Positions 34,928 through 44,117 of a DNA stretch of 64,000 nt are shown piece by piece. The stretch is from WTFY01 sp965203725 (GTDB lineage: Bacteria; Pseudomonadota; Gammaproteobacteria; UBA4575). The stretch is from positions 682,001-746,000 of the forward strand of contig CBDBDH010000001.1 in the NCBI GenBank assembly GCA_965203725.1, in the 5' to 3' direction. Both the position numbers and the translations under genes were made by a program. The stretch's first letter is position 1; every line of letters begins with the position of its first letter. Under the pieces are notes generated by a model. It saw only the letters and a list, made by a program, of their open reading frames with translations. It ran no database searches and was not told the DNA's origin.

Positions 34928-35224
34928 GTGAGTGAGCATGCGATCCGATCCGCGATTGCGCGCCCCTATCACGGCTATCACCGGTTTATCCATCAAAAAA
35001 CAGCCGCTTTGCTGCATGGCATCGTCACCAATCATGGATTCTCGGACGGGAACAAGCGTACCGCCTTTTGTCTCGTCGAATTGCTGGCAACGAGAAGTGA
35101 TTATGAGTTTGTGGAAGACGATATGGTCGCGGCCGATCTCATCACGAGCGTCGCCCAGGGAGAGACCGGGTATGAGGAACTCGCGGATTGGTTCAAGCCA
35201 CGGCTGGTGCGCATCAACGCGTAA
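34928..35224 (+). CDS. Doc/Fic-family toxin, normal start codon missing
   Basis: The Fic motif HGFSDGNKRTAF (HxFx[D/N]GNKR) is intact, followed by the family C-terminus. Doc toxins inactivate EF-Tu by phosphorylation. The homologous frame extends upstream to about 34847 (RRHYRITWDDAVHCHEKALE, then HGGAPGIV), matching the Doc N-terminus, but no ATG, GTG or TTG lies in that part. The first canonical start is the internal GTG at 34928, which would drop about 27 residues. The gene may be inactivated by loss of its start, or use a rare codon. Its antitoxin is immediately upstream. Confidence 0.75.
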   Translation: MSEHAIRSAIARPYHGYHRFIHQKTAALLHGIVTNHGFSDGNKRTAFCLVELLATRSDYEFVEDDMVAADLITSVAQGETGYEELADWFKPRLVRINA

Positions 35225-35254
35225 CAGCGCGGGTCTGGAATCCCCTTGTTAGGC

Positions 35255-35890
35255 TCAGTCTTGGGTAACAGATTGAGTTGCAGCACCTAATCCGGGCTTG
35301 GGCATCGCTTCTGAGACTGCAGTCTTCAGGGCCTTGTAATCCACCGGTGAAGCATGCTTTTCCAGCCCACCCAGCGTCAATCTCTTCTGATCTCCAAAGT
35401 GCTCGTCTAACGCTGCCGTCGACAGTACGTAGAACTTCCACTGGTCGAGGTTCATCGGGTCGATCTTTGGCTTGTCCCGATGGGCCAGTAATGCGAATAC
35501 ATAGACGTCCGCCTGTCGCTTGTACTCTTCATCCCAGCCTCCGGTTTTGTAATCCCATGCGTGCGAGGGTTTTATATCGAAGCTGATGCGAGATAGAGCA
35601 GATTGTGCCCAGCACTGCACATAACTCGAGGACTTGACCTCGACTTTGACCTCGCCCGATACGGCAAGATCATAAGGCGCCCAGAAATCGCGGGTCGTGC
35701 TGGTGGGCACGCCAAGTGCCCGAGCCACGATGTACTCGGCAAGGACCCCGCGGGTGGCATTGTTGACCAGGTCGGACATCGACCACTGCCAGAAGTCCAG
35801 CAGACCGAAATCAAGTTCTGCGCCGCCCTTGCGGAAATGCTCTTCTCCCGATTTTCTTTCAATCTCCAGTGCAGGAAACGCTATTCTCAT
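35255..35890 (-). CDS. PD-(D/E)XK-like nuclease-fold protein
   Basis: The protein has 211 residues. LAEYIVARALGV followed by FWAPYDLAVSGEVKVEVKSS (about residues 49-88) gives the E...D...ExK pattern of restriction-endonuclease-like folds. The C-terminal third is helical with FALLAHRDKPKIDPMNLDQW, common to a family often annotated only as hypothetical. It could be a restriction-like or repair nuclease; its specificity is unknown. It is convergent with the Doc toxin gene (30 bases). Confidence 0.65.
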   Translation of the reverse strand: MRIAFPALEIERKSGEEHFRKGGAELDFGLLDFWQWSMSDLVNNATRGVLAEYIVARALGVPTSTTRDFWAPYDLAVSGEVKVEVKSSSYVQCWAQSALSRISFDIKPSHAWDYKTGGWDEEYKRQADVYVFALLAHRDKPKIDPMNLDQWKFYVLSTAALDEHFGDQKRLTLGGLEKHASPVDYKALKTAVSEAMPKPGLGAATQSVTQD

Positions 35891-36031
35891 GGGTTCTCCT
35901 TACAGGTGTCAGGGCAAATACTGCAAGACCTGGGGGTAGACGGAGTGTCTATGTACTGCTTATAAATCATTACGATGCAAGAGGCTAGCTTACACCCTCG
36001 CTATTCACCATCGCTTCCATTAAAACGATAT

Positions 36032-36862
36032 TTAAACTTCACAACGATATTGCGTAGGTGTCAGCTGAACATACTTGTCGAGCGGTGGTTTTAATTTGTA
36101 TGCAGTCGGGCTCCAGGAAAAATTATAAAGGCGGACAAGTCGAAATTTGTCCTGATGTTTCTCAGAAATGCGCCGCTCATTCGCCGATAGGTAAAATGGC
36201 ATCGTTGAGGGGCCATTGGTGGTTTTGACTTCCAGCCAGCGCTCCTCTCCATGTTCCGAAAAGGAGAAAATATCATACCCTGCACCGTCGCCATCCTCCT
36301 TGGATACCCAGCGGACATCCGCGACAAGATCCCCTCTTCCCCAAGCCAGCAATCGATCCTTTTCAGATTGCAGGAGAAAGGCCTCGCCCGCTTCTCCAAG
36401 ATCACGCTTCCTTGAATCACGCAGTGCCTGATCAACTTTGCTGATCTTTTGACAAATAGCCAGTTGATCCGCCTTCCATTTCTTGCCAAATTTAGGCGGA
36501 GGCTCATAGATCAGATCTTTGTGGGGACTGATGTCTGTCACATCAGTGCCGGCTAAAATCTCATGAAACCCCTGCCGGGTGAGGTGTTCCTCTACAGTCC
36601 TAAATAGGTCAAGCTGATAATGGGTTCGAGGTTTGTAGCCCTTGATGAAAGGCAAGCCGAGACTTGCTAGAACAGCACTGATGTTGCAATGTTTAAATTC
36701 AATCGACGAACGCGACCGGTCAATCCTGTGCTGCAACGCTTCGTTATGTTCTGATTTGACATACTGGTCACCTGCAAGCTCAATCTGCAGCATCTCCATG
36801 TAGTCGGCAACAATAAACTTGATCTCGGCGTCAGACCAATTTCTTCTTACAGACTGTTGCAC
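36032..36862 (-). CDS. DUF3883-domain protein
   Basis: The protein has 276 residues. The N-terminal module RNWSDAEIKFIVADYMEML to about residue 90 is a helical domain seen in front of several nuclease and DUF3883 proteins. The C-terminal domain has DGDGAGYDIFSFSEHGEERW and LEVKTTNG, the DUF3883 signature with a PD-(D/E)XK-like ExK. DUF3883 is common in defence proteins, including helicase-linked systems. Alone like this, it might act as a nuclease or sequence-reading subunit. It lies 141 bases from the previous gene on the same strand and may share its transcript. Confidence 0.8.
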   Translation of the reverse strand: MQQSVRRNWSDAEIKFIVADYMEMLQIELAGDQYVKSEHNEALQHRIDRSRSSIEFKHCNISAVLASLGLPFIKGYKPRTHYQLDLFRTVEEHLTRQGFHEILAGTDVTDISPHKDLIYEPPPKFGKKWKADQLAICQKISKVDQALRDSRKRDLGEAGEAFLLQSEKDRLLAWGRGDLVADVRWVSKEDGDGAGYDIFSFSEHGEERWLEVKTTNGPSTMPFYLSANERRISEKHQDKFRLVRLYNFSWSPTAYKLKPPLDKYVQLTPTQYRCEV

Positions 36863-37082
36863 GCAGCAGGCTCCACACGGCCCTTATAGGACAGTTATAG
36901 GTGTTCTCGTACCCGATTATATCCGGCATTGGCAGTTGAAAATATCTGTACCATTCACTCCTATCAGGATATTGCGTAGATTTTGATTAAGCTGAAATCA
37001 ACTTTTACGAGTTGTTAGGTATTATCGATGTCAATTTCTCATAAGCAGTTAACCACAAGAATCAAAATTTGGTAGATGGCAT

Positions 37083-37838
37083 ATGCAGGACCGATACACA
37101 GGTGATGTAGGGGATTTTGGAAAGTATGGACTGCTGCGCGCCCTGACTTTACCTGGAATCACTAAAACAGGTGGGCCGTCTCTAAACCTAGGTGTGGTTT
37201 GGTACCGGTATCCCAATGAGTCTCACAATGCCGATGGGAAACATATCTCGTACCTCGACTCCAATAAACGAAAAAAATTCCGTAAATGCGATCCCGAGCT
37301 GTATGACTGTCTTTCCAAAATTGTGAAGGGTTCTACGTCCAGAAAAATATCTGAAATCGAAAACAGAAAAATCCTTGGTTCAGATACCCGCTTCTTCTCA
37401 GATGGCTGTCCCGGCGACTCTCGTCAACGGCGTATAAAATGGCACAAACGGGCATTAGCGAACATGCAGGGATGCAATTTGGTATTTCTGGACCCAGATA
37501 ACGGGCTCAAGAACGAGGTTCAAGATCCCGTAAGCGGCAAGCACGTGTATCTCTGTGAAGTGCGGGACTACGTCCACCTAGGAAGTGCGCTGATTTTTTA
37601 TCATCACCTCAACAGGTCTGCTAAACACGACCAGCAAATTGAACACCAGATAATATGGCTAGCTGATGAATTCAGCCCAAGTCACTGCGTTGCAGCATTT
37701 CGTTACCGAAGAGGCACCTCAAGAGCATTCTTTGCGATTTGGCCAACGCATCTGCATGAAATTCTACACCCCCGCATACGGGCATTCTCGGATAGTTCAT
37801 GGGTAACAGAAGAGCATTTTAATTCAGTGATGACCTAA
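37083..37838 (+). CDS. Conserved defence-island protein of unknown function
   Basis: The protein has 251 residues. It opens with MQDRYTGDVGDFGKYGLLRA, a start I recognise from a widespread uncharacterised family. NLGVVWYRYPNESHNADGKH and NLVFLDPDNGLKNEV follow; the DPDNG loop suggests a catalytic or metal site. The C-terminus has a YHHLNR segment. I cannot assign an activity. It lies 237 bases upstream of the SbcD-like gene in the same direction and may accompany that module. Confidence 0.6.
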   Translation: MQDRYTGDVGDFGKYGLLRALTLPGITKTGGPSLNLGVVWYRYPNESHNADGKHISYLDSNKRKKFRKCDPELYDCLSKIVKGSTSRKISEIENRKILGSDTRFFSDGCPGDSRQRRIKWHKRALANMQGCNLVFLDPDNGLKNEVQDPVSGKHVYLCEVRDYVHLGSALIFYHHLNRSAKHDQQIEHQIIWLADEFSPSHCVAAFRYRRGTSRAFFAIWPTHLHEILHPRIRAFSDSSWVTEEHFNSVMT

Positions 37839-38075
37839 GAATTTCTTCAGCACGAATTAAGGTGTTTAGGAATCTTGTTCCTAACAAGTAATTCTTCCTG
37901 GCTGCATTTTCCAACAGCTTCAGACAGTGCAGCTGGATCAGTAGGTTCTGAGTGACATTGCCACGACATATCCGAATCTAGATCAGAGATATGGTAAGCT
38001 GCGGCTCCCTCGCAAAATAATTTCAATCCGCTTTACCATTCTCGGGCGTGCTACGGACTCGCTGGCGAAAGAATC

Positions 38076-39215
38076 GTGACTATCAAGTTCATTCATACAT
38101 CAGACTGGCAGATTGGGAAGGTCTTCCGCTTTCTTGATGATACTAGGATGGGCCTTCTCCAAGAAGCACGTTTACGAGCCGTAATTAAGCTTGGGGAGCT
38201 GGCCAACACGCATGGAGCAACCCACATCTTAGTCGCGGGTGATGTCTACGACATGGAGGTGTTATCGTCTCGTTCGCTTAACCAGCCCTTGGAACGGATG
38301 CGTGGATTCCCTGGCATTCAGTGGCACCTTCTGCCTGGCAATCATGACCCGCATCGCCCCAATGGGATCTGGGATCAGCTTCTTCACAAAGGGTTGCCCG
38401 ACAATGTGAAAGCTCATATCAGGCCGGAACCTGTGATCTTGCAGGAAGAAGCGGTTGCCCTCTTGCCAGCTCCATTGTTCCACCGACGAAGGCTTGATGA
38501 TCCCACCGCCTATATGGACAGCGTGGACTGCCCCGAAGACTACATTCGTATTGGATTAGCTCACGGCACTATAAGGGGATTCGGTTCAGGTGATGAAGAT
38601 GTTTCCAATCTCATTTCTCCGGACCGGCCTGCCAGTGCCGGCCTCTCCTACCTCGCGTTGGGTGACTGGCATGGTCAGAAGAAGATCAACGACCGGTGCT
38701 GGTACAGCGGCACGCATGAAATAGACGCATTCGATATCGTCAATGGTGGGCAGGCCTTGCTCGTGCAGATCGATGGAGCGCAGGCAGCCCCGACTGTGAC
38801 GCCCATTGCAACGGGAAACTACACCTGGACAAAACTATCAGAGCGGATTAACAGCCGTGAGGACATTGATCACCTTGCTGAGAAACTCCGAAATTGCTCT
38901 GATGATCTAGACCGAGCCCTTGTCCATTTGTCAGTGGAAGGGGCCATGTCGTTGGAAAACCGCCGATATTTCCAAGACCAAATCGTGGACGGCGCACATG
39001 CCGCACTTTGTTTCATCCGCATTGATGATCACCGCCTGTTCCCGAAGCCCACTGCCGAAGATCTAGACCAAATTGATCGAGGCGGGTTCGTGCGCGCGGC
39101 CGCGGAGGAACTCAAGCGGCTATCCGAGGAAGGCGAAGGAGATAGCGGTATCGCTGCTGCGGCACTTCAGCGTCTTTATATCGAACACATGAAGTTACAG
39201 GGGGAACAGCGATAA
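38076..39215 (+). CDS. SbcD/Mre11-like metallophosphoesterase nuclease
   Basis: The protein has 379 residues. Motifs of the calcineurin-like fold are IKFIHTSDWQIGKVF, HILVAGDVYDME, LLPGNHDPHRP, RIGLAHGTI and LALGDWHGQ. Motif I has Gln where SbcD usually has the metal-binding His (D-W-Q rather than D-x-H). This is seen in a subfamily of DNA repair exonucleases. It would form the nuclease subunit with the SMC-like ATPase encoded next. Stop and start overlap (ATAA). It begins a three-gene run with the ATPase and an OLD nuclease. Confidence 0.88.
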   Translation: MTIKFIHTSDWQIGKVFRFLDDTRMGLLQEARLRAVIKLGELANTHGATHILVAGDVYDMEVLSSRSLNQPLERMRGFPGIQWHLLPGNHDPHRPNGIWDQLLHKGLPDNVKAHIRPEPVILQEEAVALLPAPLFHRRRLDDPTAYMDSVDCPEDYIRIGLAHGTIRGFGSGDEDVSNLISPDRPASAGLSYLALGDWHGQKKINDRCWYSGTHEIDAFDIVNGGQALLVQIDGAQAAPTVTPIATGNYTWTKLSERINSREDIDHLAEKLRNCSDDLDRALVHLSVEGAMSLENRRYFQDQIVDGAHAALCFIRIDDHRLFPKPTAEDLDQIDRGGFVRAAAEELKRLSEEGEGDSGIAAAALQRLYIEHMKLQGEQR

Positions 39216-41923
39216 AACTTCGATCTCTAGCTGTCAACCAGTTCAAGAAGTTCACATCCCCGGTGCGACTTGAAGGTATCGAGGGCGGTCTCAATGTCGT
39301 TGTCGGCCCCAACGAGATGGGCAAATCGACCTTGCTCGATGCCCTTCGCGCTGCCCTTTTCGAGAAATACAACTCCAAGGCCCAGCCGATCATGGCGCTG
39401 CAGAACGACCGGAACCAGGCAGCCCCGGTGGTCGAATTGGCATTTGAGCTTGACGATGGCCTCTACCGGATCACCAAGCGCTTCATCAAGAAACCCTATG
39501 CCAGGCTGTCCTGTCCGGACGGGCGCACCTTGGAAGGTGATGTTGCCGAAGACACGCTCCGCGGCCTGCTCGACTTCGGCGAGCCGGGCAAGACCGGAGC
39601 AAAGCCGGAGACTCTGGGGATGTGGAATGTCCTGTGGGTACAGCAGGGTCAGTCATTTGGCGTACTCGCTTTGCCGGAGAGCGCCCGCTCGAGTCTTCAC
39701 AGTGCCCTTGAGTCGGAAGTTGGGACTGTCTTGGGTGGTCGGCGAGGACGTGCGCTTCCGCAGACCATTGAGAAACAGCTCGGAGAGCTGATCACTAGGG
39801 CGACCAGCAGGCCGCGTGGTGCATACAAAGAGTTGATCGAACATGTTGCAACAACGGGCCAAGAACTTGATGCCTTGCGCACTCGCCGCCAGGAAATGAC
39901 TCAGACACTGCATGACCTTGAAGACGCACAGGCAACCTTGAAACGCCTTTCCACCGCTGACCGCGACGAGGCAGATCAAATGGAACTTGAAGATGCTCGG
40001 CAACGCCATGGCCAACTCGTTGCTCTGGAAGCTCAAATAGAGGCAGCCCATACTGAGCTAGAGCTCAGAAAAAAAACACTTGAGCAGGCAGAGAGGGCAG
40101 TAGCAGACCGGATGCAATTAAAGATTGACATCCAGACTGAAGAAACAGCCCTACAAGAAGCAGAAGTGCATCTGCAAGGAGCTCTTGAACAGGAACAAGA
40201 AGCACTGTCCAGAGTCGATGCATTGCGAGATGAAATACATCAGTCGAGAGCAGTTGTTACTAAGGCTGATGAATCAGTAAGTCAGTATCGACGCACACTA
40301 GGCGTCGTAGAACGACAAGTCCGAATTCACGGCCTGAAAAAGCGACATGAGAAGGCTGAGGCTGCTGAAAAAAGCCAGCGCAAGGCCCAGCAGGCAGCGG
40401 CTGCAATACTGGTCACTGATACAGCCCTGGGGGCAATACGCAAAGCCTCTCAACAACTGGCGGCCGCTCAAAGCCGCCTTGATGCTGCCGCGACTCTTAT
40501 ATCTTTCGATATGACTGTAGACAGTTCGCTGGGTATTGAAGTTGACGGCAAACCACTGGACATTGAACGACCGTTTATTCAAGCGGTCGAACCAGTCACG
40601 ATCACCATTCCGGACCGTGGGCGTATTGCAGTTCAGCCGGCAATCAAAAACCGTGACAAGTTGCTTCGCCAGCAACAGGATGCCGAAGCAGAATTAAGGC
40701 AAGGGTTGGAAAAAACAGGTGTCAAATCTGTGGCTGATGCTGAGACCCAACATGCCAAGCGCCAGAAACTTTTGCAGGACTTGGAACTGGCCCGTCAAGG
40801 TGTCGAGTTACACGCTCCTGCCACCAACGACTACGCTGCTGGGGTACAGGCACTTGCTGACTATATCGAGGGCCTACAACAAGCCCTGGAACGCGAGATG
40901 AAAGAGCTTAACTTGCAGGAGTTACCAGGGCTACAAGAGGCCGAAACAGAATTGCAGGTTTCTCAAGAACAGGCAGAAGTGGCGCGAAGTGCACTCGAAG
41001 CCGCGAGGGCCGCTTTGAGCGGGCCCGAGGACAGTTTGAATGTACTACAAACAGAAATTGGCACTCTCAAGGGCCGACACAGTGAAATAGAGAGGCGACT
41101 AGGAAAGCTCAAGAACCAGGTTGGTGAGGCAGAAAGCCACTGCTCCGAAAATGAGCTTCGGTCTGCAATCCCAGAGGCTCGCGACGCAAAGACGGAACAA
41201 GAAGCTACTATTGCAAATCTTGAGGCACAACGCACCGATGAGACACTGCCGCAACTGAGCGCGCGCATCGGCCGCCTTACAGAGGCTCTCGAAAAAAGGC
41301 GTGAGAAGCGCGGGGAGTTGAAGGTAAAAATTGCAGGTCTCAAATCACACATCGAAGCCGCTGAAGGGGCCGGATTAGACGAGGCCATTGCACTAAAGGC
41401 ACGTGAACTCGAACGCATTGAAGAAGACAAGGACAGGCGAGACCATGAGGTCCAAGTTCTCAGGCTACTGCTATCGACATTGCGCAATGCCGAGCAAGCG
41501 GCTAAACAACAGTATCTATCACCTGTACTAAAACGTGTCCGACCGTACCTTCAGCTTTTGTTTCCAGGTGCCGACATCCGTATTGATGAGGATCTTACTA
41601 TTGCTAGCGTGGTGAGAGAGGCTGGTCATGAGGAAGCCTTCAGTCACCTAAGCATGGGAACTCAGGAGCAGATTGCTGTTCTCGTCCGCCTTGCCTTTGC
41701 GGAAATGCTGGTCGAACAGGGCTGCCCTGCAACTGTCGTTCTTGATGACGCCCTCGTGTTTGCAGACGACCAGCGTATGAACCGGATTTTCGACATTCTC
41801 AACATGGCATCCCGAAACGTTCAGGTGATTATCTTTACTTGTCGAGAGCAGCTTTTCGAGGGTCTCGGTGGCCGACAGCTGTCACTGGAGCAGGCAAGCA
41901 GTGATGACCTCATCTCGGCATAA
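39212..41923 (+). CDS. SbcC/Rad50-like SMC ATPase, apparent ATA start
   Basis: The protein has about 903 residues if started at 39212. The N-terminal strand KLRSLAVNQFKKFTSPVRLE is the canonical SMC/RecF start and precedes NVVVGPNEMGKSTLLDALR (Walker A). It is in frame with ATA at 39212-39214, which overlaps the TAA of the previous gene and has AGGGGG 7 bases upstream. The first standard start, GTG at 39263, would cut the first strand. Long coiled coils follow. There is no zinc-hook CxxC; a beta-rich globular insert (about residues 430-480, GIEVDGKPLDIERPF) sits in the middle instead. The C-terminus has FSHLSMGTQEQIAVLVRLAF (signature) and VVLDDALVFADD (Walker B). Confidence 0.85.
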   Translation: MKLRSLAVNQFKKFTSPVRLEGIEGGLNVVVGPNEMGKSTLLDALRAALFEKYNSKAQPIMALQNDRNQAAPVVELAFELDDGLYRITKRFIKKPYARLSCPDGRTLEGDVAEDTLRGLLDFGEPGKTGAKPETLGMWNVLWVQQGQSFGVLALPESARSSLHSALESEVGTVLGGRRGRALPQTIEKQLGELITRATSRPRGAYKELIEHVATTGQELDALRTRRQEMTQTLHDLEDAQATLKRLSTADRDEADQMELEDARQRHGQLVALEAQIEAAHTELELRKKTLEQAERAVADRMQLKIDIQTEETALQEAEVHLQGALEQEQEALSRVDALRDEIHQSRAVVTKADESVSQYRRTLGVVERQVRIHGLKKRHEKAEAAEKSQRKAQQAAAAILVTDTALGAIRKASQQLAAAQSRLDAAATLISFDMTVDSSLGIEVDGKPLDIERPFIQAVEPVTITIPDRGRIAVQPAIKNRDKLLRQQQDAEAELRQGLEKTGVKSVADAETQHAKRQKLLQDLELARQGVELHAPATNDYAAGVQALADYIEGLQQALEREMKELNLQELPGLQEAETELQVSQEQAEVARSALEAARAALSGPEDSLNVLQTEIGTLKGRHSEIERRLGKLKNQVGEAESHCSENELRSAIPEARDAKTEQEATIANLEAQRTDETLPQLSARIGRLTEALEKRREKRGELKVKIAGLKSHIEAAEGAGLDEAIALKARELERIEEDKDRRDHEVQVLRLLLSTLRNAEQAAKQQYLSPVLKRVRPYLQLLFPGADIRIDEDLTIASVVREAGHEEAFSHLSMGTQEQIAVLVRLAFAEMLVEQGCPATVVLDDALVFADDQRMNRIFDILNMASRNVQVIIFTCREQLFEGLGGRQLSLEQASSDDLISA

Positions 41924-41937
41924 TTCAGGGCAAGAAG

Positions 41938-43869
41938 ATGAAGATTGAATCCGTACGCATAGAAAACTTCCGATCTTTTGAAGATGCAACTGTTCCCTTT
42001 AACGACTACACCTGTCTCGTCGGGCCAAATGGTGCAGGAAAGTCTACAGTTTTAACGGCATTGAACCTCTTCTTTCGTGAATCTGAAAATCTGCAGACCG
42101 ACCTCAGTCAGTTGGAAAAGGAAGATTTCCACCGCAAGAATACAAAAGCTCCGATCCGAATCACGGTCACTTTCACCAACTTGAACGAAGGAGCCCAAGG
42201 TGATTTTTCGCACTATTTCAGACAAGGGCAACTTGTCGTCATGGCTGAAGCGACCTTTGACGAAGCCACCGGCAAGGCGGAGGTCAAACAGTACGGGCAG
42301 AGACTTGGTATGGCGGCATTGGCACCTTTTTTTCAAGCTCTAACGAATAAAGCCAAAGTCGACGAACTTAAGGAGAACTACAGTGAACTCCGTAAAACAT
42401 ACACGGACCTCCCATTAGTGGGCACCAAAGCTGCCATGGAGAAGGCCCTTCGTGATTTAGAGACCGCGCGTGTAGATGATTGCGACCTCATCCCCAGTGA
42501 GGATCAGTTCTACGGCTTTTCCAAAGGAGCGAACCGCCTCGCAAGGCATATTCAGTGGGTTTATGTTCCAGCTGTCAAGGATGCAACTTCTGAACAAGTC
42601 GAGTCCCGAAACTCAGCGCTTGGAAAGCTGCTTGCCCGCACCGTTCGGTCAAAGACAAATTTCGACGAGACGGTCGAAACCCTGCGTACACAAACACAAG
42701 ATAAATATCAGAATCTTCTCGACAATAGCCAAAACACCCTCGATCAAATTTCGTCCTCACTCCAGACACGTATCTCTGAATGGGCACATCCCGAGGCAAG
42801 TTTGCGACTACGATGGAAACAGGACCCGGACAAATCCGTGCGAGTTGAGGAACCTTGGGCGCATATTCTTGCCAGTGAAGGCGAATTCGAGGGTGAGCTT
42901 GCACGATTTGGTCATGGGCTTCAGCGATCGTACCTGCTTGCGCTTCTGCAGGAACTTGCTGGGACTGATGATGACGCCGGGCCTACACTAATTCTCGCCT
43001 GCGAAGAGCCAGAGCTTTATCAGCACCCGCCACAGGCGCGTCACTTAGCTACGGTACTTAACACTCTCAGCCAAGATAATGCACAGGTGATCGTGTCAAC
43101 ACATGATCCGCTATTCGTATCCGGCCAAGGATTCGAAGATGTTCGCATGATTCGCAAAGATCCCGATCATCAGTGTTCTACAGTTTCCTACATGTCGTTC
43201 GATGAAATCGCGAGTGCTGTTGCGGAAGCTACGGGCAAAAGACCACTAAAGCCGGAAGGAATGCTTGCTAAAATTCACCAGGCCTTGCAGCCTTCGCTCA
43301 ACGAGATGTTTTTTACGCGCAGGCTTATTCTTGTTGAAGGGCTGGAAGATATTGCCTATCTCTTATCTTGTCTCAATCTTCTTGACAAAGAGGATGAGTA
43401 CCGACGCTTGGGCTGTCACATTGTAGCCGTAAATGGCAAGAGTGAGCTGCTTCAACCTTTGGCTATCGCCAAACACATGGGAATCCCAATATATGTCATG
43501 TTCGATGCGGATTCCGACAAAGAAGATAGGAACGGCAGCCGGGCCAAGCACGAGAAGGACAACCTTGCACTTTTGAAACTTGTTGGTAAGGCGGATGAAG
43601 ACCCCATGCCAACCGCGACATTATCAGGCCCCGGTTTCACGATCTGGCATTCCGATATTGGCGAGATTGTAAAAGCGGATATCGGCAATGACGAGTGGGC
43701 GAAATTTTGTGAAGAGGCCGACAAGCGTTATGGTCATGCTGGCAGCCTGCGCAAGAATTCACTCCACATCGGCACTAGTCTAGCCTTCGCTTGGGAAAAC
43801 GGAAAACGCTCGCCCAGCCTTGAACAGGTTTGTAATGCTATCCTCGATTCGGATAGCGTTATACCTTGA
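41938..43869 (+). CDS. OLD-family nuclease (ABC ATPase + Toprim)
   Basis: The protein has 643 residues. The N-terminal ATPase has IENFRSFEDATVPFNDY, LVGPNGAGKSTVLTALN (Walker A), CEEPELYQHPPQARHLATVL (Walker B region) and QVIVSTHDPLFV. The C-terminal Toprim domain (about 450-640) has RRLILVEGLEDIAYLL (catalytic Glu) and IPIYVMFDADSDKEDRNGSR (DxD). OLD proteins are nucleases in anti-phage systems such as P2 Old, Gabija and retron effectors. It starts 14 bases after the SMC-like gene, so it forms a tight cassette with the SbcD-like and SbcC-like subunits. The combination is not one I can match to a named system. Confidence 0.9.
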   Translation: MKIESVRIENFRSFEDATVPFNDYTCLVGPNGAGKSTVLTALNLFFRESENLQTDLSQLEKEDFHRKNTKAPIRITVTFTNLNEGAQGDFSHYFRQGQLVVMAEATFDEATGKAEVKQYGQRLGMAALAPFFQALTNKAKVDELKENYSELRKTYTDLPLVGTKAAMEKALRDLETARVDDCDLIPSEDQFYGFSKGANRLARHIQWVYVPAVKDATSEQVESRNSALGKLLARTVRSKTNFDETVETLRTQTQDKYQNLLDNSQNTLDQISSSLQTRISEWAHPEASLRLRWKQDPDKSVRVEEPWAHILASEGEFEGELARFGHGLQRSYLLALLQELAGTDDDAGPTLILACEEPELYQHPPQARHLATVLNTLSQDNAQVIVSTHDPLFVSGQGFEDVRMIRKDPDHQCSTVSYMSFDEIASAVAEATGKRPLKPEGMLAKIHQALQPSLNEMFFTRRLILVEGLEDIAYLLSCLNLLDKEDEYRRLGCHIVAVNGKSELLQPLAIAKHMGIPIYVMFDADSDKEDRNGSRAKHEKDNLALLKLVGKADEDPMPTATLSGPGFTIWHSDIGEIVKADIGNDEWAKFCEEADKRYGHAGSLRKNSLHIGTSLAFAWENGKRSPSLEQVCNAILDSDSVIP

Positions 43870-44117
43870 TAATTTGGTTCGTCAGCACTGCGCAACATTG
43901 TTGTCTGCAGCGGTATGTTCTCAGGTTAAAATTTTTTGAAGGTTGCTACCCCCACTGGATCGCCTAAGTCACAAGAGAATATCAGACGCTAACATTCTAG
44001 CCTTCACCCATAAGCCGGATCCAGACAAGAGTGTGCATAAAGACGCCCTACTGTTTTTGTATGAGGTCAGCCATGTTCACCTTTGGACACGGGAATCCAG
44101 TTCTAAGCTAAATACTG

